Shown here: positions 54,601 through 56,400 of the stretch, in pieces
How the letters are laid out: each line of letters opens with the position of its first letter
How positions within the stretch are numbered: the stretch's first letter is position 1
NCBI GenBank assembly: GCA_947488235.1
Contig: CANLAQ010000013.1
Coordinates: 1-56,400, forward strand
Length of the DNA: 56,400 nt
Direction: 5' to 3'
Source: Flavobacteriales bacterium
GTDB lineage: Bacteria; Bacteroidota; Bacteroidia; Flavobacteriales_D; Crocinitomicaceae
Notes under the pieces: generated by a model
Databases searched by the model: none
Told to the model about the DNA's origin: nothing
Seen by the model: only the letters and a program-made list of their open reading frames with translations
Made by a program: the position numbers and the translations under genes

Positions 54601-56400
54601 AATGTTGGGAGTTGTTGCAGTGTTTGACCAAAGATATTGATATGGTGCTACACCTCCACTTACTGTGGTGGCAATGACACCATTACATTCACCATAACAA
54701 GCAATTGGATTGCTTGAAAAACTTAATGCAAGTGGTGTTGGTTGTGAAATAAGTACCGAAGAAATGTTTGATGTACAACCATTCGCATCATAAACAATAA
54801 CATTATAGGTGTTTGCAGATAAGTTGGTAACGGTAGAAGATGGAGGTGTAAATGGTGTGCCTGAAGGAAGTGTTGGCGTAACATTTACTGTATATGGACT
54901 AATTCCCCCTGAGATTCCAACTGAAAAAGCACCATCACTTAATCCAAAACAACTTACATTAAAAGGTGAAATAATATTGGTGGTAATTGGAGCTAATGGA
55001 GTAGTGATTTGAATTGTTTGAAAGTCTTGACAACCATTATTATCTGTAATTACTACCTGATAACTTCCAGGAGATAAGCCAACTACTGTATAATTTTGAT
55101 TAATATTTGCTATTTCATTCCCTGATGGATTTATTATTGGTCCTGTAGGAGGTGTTATGGTCACATTAAATGGTCCTGTACCGGTTGTAGGCGTAACTGT
55201 TATTGTTCCATTATTACTGCCATAACAGGTAACATCAGTTTTTGAGAAAGTCGCAACAAATGGAGTTGGAGTAATGATAATACTATCTGAATAAGTCGCA
55301 TTACAGCCGTTAGCATCTGAAACTATAACCGAATATATACCGCAGGTTAATGAAGAAGGGTTTAATGCGTTTGCAGGAATTGTAGTTGCTGAGCAAGTAA
55401 TTGCTGGATTCTGTAAAGGTGACCAAGACCAAGCAGTCTGATAATATGGATTTGATGCATTAGGCGTACCTCCTGAAAGAGAAAGATTTATAAAACCAAG
55501 GCTGGTACCATCGCACAAGGGACCAGAGTCTTGCCAAACAATTTGAGTCGGGGTAGGTTCATTCACTAAAGTTATGACTGTCGTTTGACATCCATTAGCA
55601 TCGGTAACTTGTAATTGATAGTTACCATAAGGTACATTTATCGGATCAGCAAACGCCGCTTGGCTTGGTGGCATTGGACCTCCAACACCTCCTATCAATG
55701 ACCAGATATAAGAATATGGTGCTGTACCTCCTGTAGTTGTGCTGTTTATTGCACCATCACTATAACCAAAACAAGTTGTATTGGTAACATTATTTACAAC
55801 TGCAGTTAAAGGACTATTTGGCTGATTTATAGTTAAGTTCTCCGTATGACTACAGCCGTTATTGTCAATGATTTGTAGTGCATATGGCCCTGATGATAAA
55901 TTTGATACGGTAAATAATCCACCGGAAGCGGGAATATTTCCTTGAGCAATTCCATTCAAATTAACCGAATATCCTGGCGTCCCTCCAGTAGCAAGAAACG
56001 ATATTGAACCAGTTGTTCCATTAAAACAGTTCACATGCAGAAGATTAATATTCTGTATGGTTGGTGAGCTTAATGGATTGGATATTATATAAAATGGTGA
56101 ATTTATAGAACACCCATTTATATCAGAAATTTGAACTGTATAAGTTCCTGGAGCAAGACCACTTTGATTTTGCTGCAAAGAATTAGATAAAGTAATTGGA
56201 TTATTACTTGCATCAAAACCAGTCCATATAAAACTATAAGCAGGCGTTCCACCGGTTACTGCTGGAGCTATACTTCCATTGGAAAGTCCAAAACAAGTGA
56301 TTTGTTGTGGCGTTGCACTCACAGCAACTGGACTTGGTTGAGGAACTGTTAAGTTCAATATATATTGACAGCTATTGGCATCCGTGATGGTATAACTTAA
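45631..56400 (-). CDS. Giant SprB-repeat surface adhesin, 5' end beyond the window
   Basis: At least 3589 residues. The reading frame stays open to the last base, and the residues before 56358 (YTITDANSCQYILNL) continue the repeat pattern, so the N-terminus and signal peptide lie outside. From N to C: about 38 SprB-type repeats of about 75-100 residues with the core pattern CxGxxxGxI, GGTxPYxYxW, LxAGxYxVxVTDANGC and xxQP; two PKD-like domains (about 46430-45910); and a 92-residue gliding-motility-associated T9SS type-B sorting domain (NSDGINDEF...YNRWGE...GTYNWKIVY, ending HVNVLR). It would be secreted by T9SS and displayed on the surface. SprB in Flavobacterium is the moving adhesin of gliding. 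Whether this protein serves gliding, attachment or another role is unknown. The repeats are nearly free of Lys and Arg, and all have even cysteine counts. Confidence 0.92.
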   Translation of the reverse strand, partial: LSYTITDANSCQYILNLTVPQPSPVAVSATPQQITCFGLSNGSIAPAVTGGTPAYSFIWTGFDASNNPITLSNSLQQNQSGLAPGTYTVQISDINGCSINSPFYIISNPLSSPTIQNINLLHVNCFNGTTGSISFLATGGTPGYSVNLNGIAQGNIPASGGLFTVSNLSSGPYALQIIDNNGCSHTENLTINQPNSPLTAVVNNVTNTTCFGYSDGAINSTTTGGTAPYSYIWSLIGGVGGPMPPSQAAFADPINVPYGNYQLQVTDANGCQTTVITLVNEPTPTQIVWQDSGPLCDGTSLGFINLSLSGGTPNASNPYYQTAWSWSPLQNPAITCSATTIPANALNPSSLTCGIYSVIVSDANGCNATYSDSIIITPTPFVATFSKTDVTCYGSNNGTITVTPTTGTGPFNVTITPPTGPIINPSGNEIANINQNYTVVGLSPGSYQVVITDNNGCQDFQTIQITTPLAPITTNIISPFNVSCFGLSDGAFSVGISGGISPYTVNVTPTLPSGTPFTPPSSTVTNLSANTYNVIVYDANGCTSNISSVLISQPTPLALSFSSNPIACYGECNGVIATTVSGGVAPYQYLWSNTATTPNINGLCAGTYTVGITDNNGCPINSQYTVTQPASHILVSVVDIVPLTCYNSNNGQLSISVNGGIGPYTATLTLIGTSTQSQLNINPSLSNIGLFSPLAAGNYSLQVIDQNGCDTNFNIQIIAPLPLILTVTPIDVACYGQSTGQLSIIGNGGVAPLTYTVVGPIPSAINGSLTSGTASMVSLLPAGVYTITITDANGCNIQINTTINQAPVLSILANPLPVACYGLSTSIIPTISGGAGGYTYSWTASAGGVLSSGATASSQVNIPAGVYTLTVTDANSCSTSQTWTILQPLTAISATATVSNLTCHNSNNGQILVSITGGTSNYTITGIGAPVVVVPTTNTTYSYTSLSGGTYNLLVTDANGCTSPLNSIIVNNPPAISLTVSAASVLCNGQSTGSITFNTFGGTAPLNYLITSTNPSISGIISSISSTNTVISNLLAGNYTVLITDANGCTNSVVITINQPPILTLTGVVTNVLCKGTSTGAITTTLTGGVGPYTYNWTPGGSINNLTGIPAGNYTLIVSDLNGCQLPAQTWTVTEPLLPVSISLSSLVNISCYGLNNGSVQLSASGGTPGYQVVYQTTSPVGPVFNPAGVEINLSGGNYPITNLYPGVYSLSVTDANGCQASSPFTIIEPPAFAASVSANAILCNPGTTGQITITTPPGSYPVTYNMTGPSPSNPSGTYSGNITTSPYTINNLAGGTYAIQLQYNNGLCSQSLSTTIIQPANPLLATPTITNLLCAGQNTGSICVNVTGGSAPYGYSWSNSATTNCITTLAPGTYTLTITDNNACSINASYTISGPASPLTSSHNSSNVNCFGGSDGTITILTNGGTPPYTLTSTTLSPGSTAITTQGGSYIYPIVTAGTHTVTITDANGCTSSENIVITQPSNPLTISNLSANNVLCYGDMNGQIAFNATGGTTPYTVAWSVSGLPAICSVPSTIISNSGVISANGLCQGVYSINVTDANNCPVVFTQAIIAPNSPLIATPTQTNILCYGQCTGIATAVPSGGTAPYTHSWSSGQTTSSIPNLCMGDYYDTITDANGCEIIVQFSITAPAQAMLATITDIDVACFDDTSGSISVNVVGGTPGYNISWTPGPPFPTAGLEINNSGGTYTIPGLLAGNYSIIVEDLNNCSYSQTVNIAQPTALTYSVASTNVTCNGLSNGSINVTVNGGVLPYSYVWTSTAGSPCSIPVNQSNATGLCPGLYSVVVTDANGCTINTSATITEPAPLVFNVVNDTVYCLPGTGTAQAIVSGGTPLYAISWLNASGTNIGNGLSIAGLAPGVYSASVTDANGCPSNATFNIIGPANPLTATISHTNETCLNNNDGTITIIPSGGTAPYNIIAPFTSPWNGPISVQFSGGNTVSLGMVAGSYNYTISDSYGCLTTVSTSITQPTYLQATVSILNVTCNGDNDGEITITPSGATPNYTITWLSGPNSGPCILPVSQVVTGTTAYSNLCPGTYVFEITDLNGCDTTISATILEPAALALTPTNTDVLCYGIPTAQAGIAVSGGTPAYTYLWTTTNGNIPGSSTVPTITNLPSGSYQVVVTDANNCTSLTTVNINQPISALLAGISHTDELCFPITNVPSTGTITIGANGGTAPYTITGQNLTWTGSPIIPNPTLLPPVFPAGQTMINVPANSNGVPYTFTVTDANGCVYQPLSVVVGSPTALAVTSTPTNVLCTGNQTGAILISPSGGVSPYTVDWLSPIASGPCILPVTSTISAPYSQAGLCAGNYIIAITDANGCLSTISVPITEPASILGSTSSQVNVLCHGDASGEASVSAFGGTPGYTYLWTTINGNIPGSSTSATIGSINHPNGLIAGTYTATITDANGCQTTNTVNIIEPATPISAGETSTQVTCFNATDGTITITGIGGTPPYLVTGVTVPFSATIPNITNTPATLTGLAAGVYVFTVTDANGCSINISSTVTQPFPLVATGVPTNVLCYGQSDGEISLTITGGTPGYSYAWTGPGPIIPAGGPTITGLNIGNYSVVVTDANGCFTPIYNFNITQPPIITSSVVISNNNCNGGSTGSISVSVTGGTVPYTFEWHNGSSTGSLVSPLSTLQNISNLPAGQYTVVITDANNCVHTETATISEPTSAITISAITTNVFCYGNATGNITPTVAGGVPSYNYLWNGPSPNMPSTSLNQTNLAAGTYTLVVTDALNCNATITFDILQPTSGISMAFTTVNVQCHGEATGAINMTVSGGTPGYNYLWYNPTNIFASTESISNLPAGYYSLQVSDLFGCISSVDSIQIIEPLPIIFNYPSTYVDIINCHGDADANIYTSVSGGTPSPTGYLYSWVASGGGTIPSGQGSAPNLNILTPGLYTLTVTDSYGCVKDTTFTIIDPDTLTISLVSNTISCFGDSSGLITVTLLGGTGAYDISWTGSTTGFGPYTSNGNPAGPELITPGTYIINNLIANVYNVTAVDANGCIAVALQDTITQPTQINALNINIIKPLCYGDNNGSISVGMLTGGTPIFMTGYTYSWSASLGGSITAAQAGPFTYNYSPPITISGLTAGTYTLTVKDALNCVRTFAFTVENPDALIFDSIITTNISCKGSCSGQISFNPAGGTPGYTVNLLYFNAGNYSVIDNLVIPSQDPTGTVYNFDNLCPGLYMLQLVDAHNCSIDTIGIVLTEPTITLGATANIIASSGCTNNQGQIQVTAFGGSAPYNVMWNLNSSTVYTDPIGFEIGNSGGQYIMSALPSGQYEIIVSDSNGCSISLPILMDTLNNIAPSFTISDTTGCAQLYINFTNTTIGTGLTYEWIFSNGTTSTLENPTIYFSTAGVYDVTLIVTNANGCSDTLSEIGLIQVFPNPIASFQATTTEIDYYSGLINFVNNSTNAQFYDWNFGDLSLGSQEVNPGHIYPPEQNGGYIVTLIASDTNGCTDQTQAYFIINETLRVNVPNTVTVNSDGINDEFKPIFSNNDMVKDYELSIYNRWGEMIFITNDLTEPWYVNYNGLDVQSGTYNWKIVYSDDKSRIFTIAGHVNVLR
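45634..45909 (-). other. T9SS type-B (gliding-motility-associated) C-terminal sorting domain
   Basis: The last 92 residues of the adhesin carry NSDGINDEFKP, YELSIYNRWGEMIF, WYVNYNGLDVQSGTYNWKI and HVNVLR. The usual TPNGDG start is altered to TVNSDG, but the DGxNDxF core is intact. It directs secretion through T9SS, probably with a PorP/SprF-like partner encoded elsewhere. Confidence 0.88.
45910..46430 (-). other. Two PKD-like domains of the giant adhesin
   Basis: After the last SprB repeat come two beta-sandwich segments: one from APSFTISDTTGCAQLY through NPTIYFSTAGVYDVTLIV, the other from IASFQATTTEIDYYSG through FYDWNFGD and GHIYPPEQNGGYIVTLIA. YDWNFGD and GVYDVTLIV are the PKD hallmarks. 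They probably form a stalk between the repeats and the sorting domain. Confidence 0.8.
46420..56400 (-). repeat. Array of about 38 SprB-type protein repeats
   Basis: Tandem units average about 260 bp (about 87 residues). Each starts near a first cysteine in a (V/L)xCxG motif and ends with a (T/S)DxNGC motif and a Pro-containing linker. Units are diverged in DNA sequence but constant in pattern. Twenty-nine have two cysteines and nine have four. The array continues beyond the window edge. Confidence 0.9.
48811..52203 (-). repeat. Higher-order three-repeat periodicity inside the SprB array
   Basis: Within about 13 consecutive repeats, units three apart resemble each other more than adjacent ones. 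Four four-cysteine units with a PCxxP or IC insert and LCxG fall about 755-825 bp apart (near 51800, 51040, 50288 and 49465). The units after them share GNIPGSST twice (near 50030 and 49210), and the units beginning xSHTxExC / DGTITI recur with the same spacing. This suggests amplification of a three-repeat block. Confidence 0.65.

Noticed and set aside
46420-56400. CRISPR-like repetitive DNA
   Set aside because: The periodicity is about 260 bp, diverged in DNA and conserved as protein. There are no short identical repeats with unique spacers.

Overview
The window is a gene-dense, AT-rich bacterial chromosome segment, almost certainly from the Bacteroidota and most likely a flavobacteria-like lineage (Flavobacteriales; a Fluviicola/Crocinitomicaceae-like organism is my inference). 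The evidence is type IX secretion (T9SS) C-terminal sorting domains on three proteins, TAnnTTTG-type -7 promoter elements, few Shine-Dalgarno sequences, a eukaryote-like class Ia ribonucleotide reductase, and the LVIVD/choice-of-anchor, Wzi/RemB-like and SprB-like families. I see no phage, IS element, integrase or CRISPR array. Nearly all of the window is chromosomal backbone.

Layout. 1-2.6 kb: tRNA-Leu(CAA) with a good promoter and terminator, a diacylglycerol-kinase-like enzyme, and an ECF sigma factor co-transcribed with a one-pass membrane protein that ends in a T9SS type-B sorting domain. 2.7-6.0 kb: a TlpA-like thioredoxin, then yicC-gmk-nadD. 6.0-7.9 kb (minus): an LVIVD-repeat T9SS cargo coupled to a TrmH-family RNA methyltransferase. 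8.0-11.1 kb: mutS, tRNA-Gly(GCC), tRNA-Leu(TAA) and two terminators. 11.1-20.4 kb (minus): two unknown proteins, a Kup potassium transporter, a TMTC-like membrane glycosyltransferase with TPRs, a CtpA/S41 protease, dCMP deaminase, a FAD oxidoreductase and ComF. 20.4-24.1 kb: nrdB-nrdA behind a long leader, convergent with an LTA-synthase-like sulfatase. 26.2-41.2 kb: purH, then the cell-shape genes mreB, mreC, mreD, mrdA (PBP2), rodA and PBP1A, running on into scoA-scoB, cysQ and two Wzi/RemB-like outer-membrane beta-barrels. 41.2-42.3 kb (minus): three tandem SSB paralogues, all without the acidic tail. 42.5-44.8 kb: enoyl-CoA hydratase and a lipid-linked glycan flippase. 44.8-56.4 kb (minus): an ArsC/Spx-like protein, a bacilliredoxin, and the 3' 10.8 kb of a giant SprB-type adhesin gene that runs off the window.

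How the genes fit together. The large plus-strand block makes the elongasome (MreBCD, RodA, PBP2) and a bifunctional PBP1A, with downstream metabolic and envelope genes. The S41 protease, sulfatase, TMTC-like enzyme, flippase, Wzi-like barrels and T9SS cargos all concern the envelope. The adhesin is the most striking object. About 38 SprB repeats each carry an even number of cysteines, Lys and Arg are almost absent for over 3000 residues, and a three-repeat super-period is visible in the middle. The second point of interest is the sigma-linked membrane protein with a T9SS-type C-terminal domain, a candidate sensor of secretion or surface state. Both interpretations are inferences from sequence alone.
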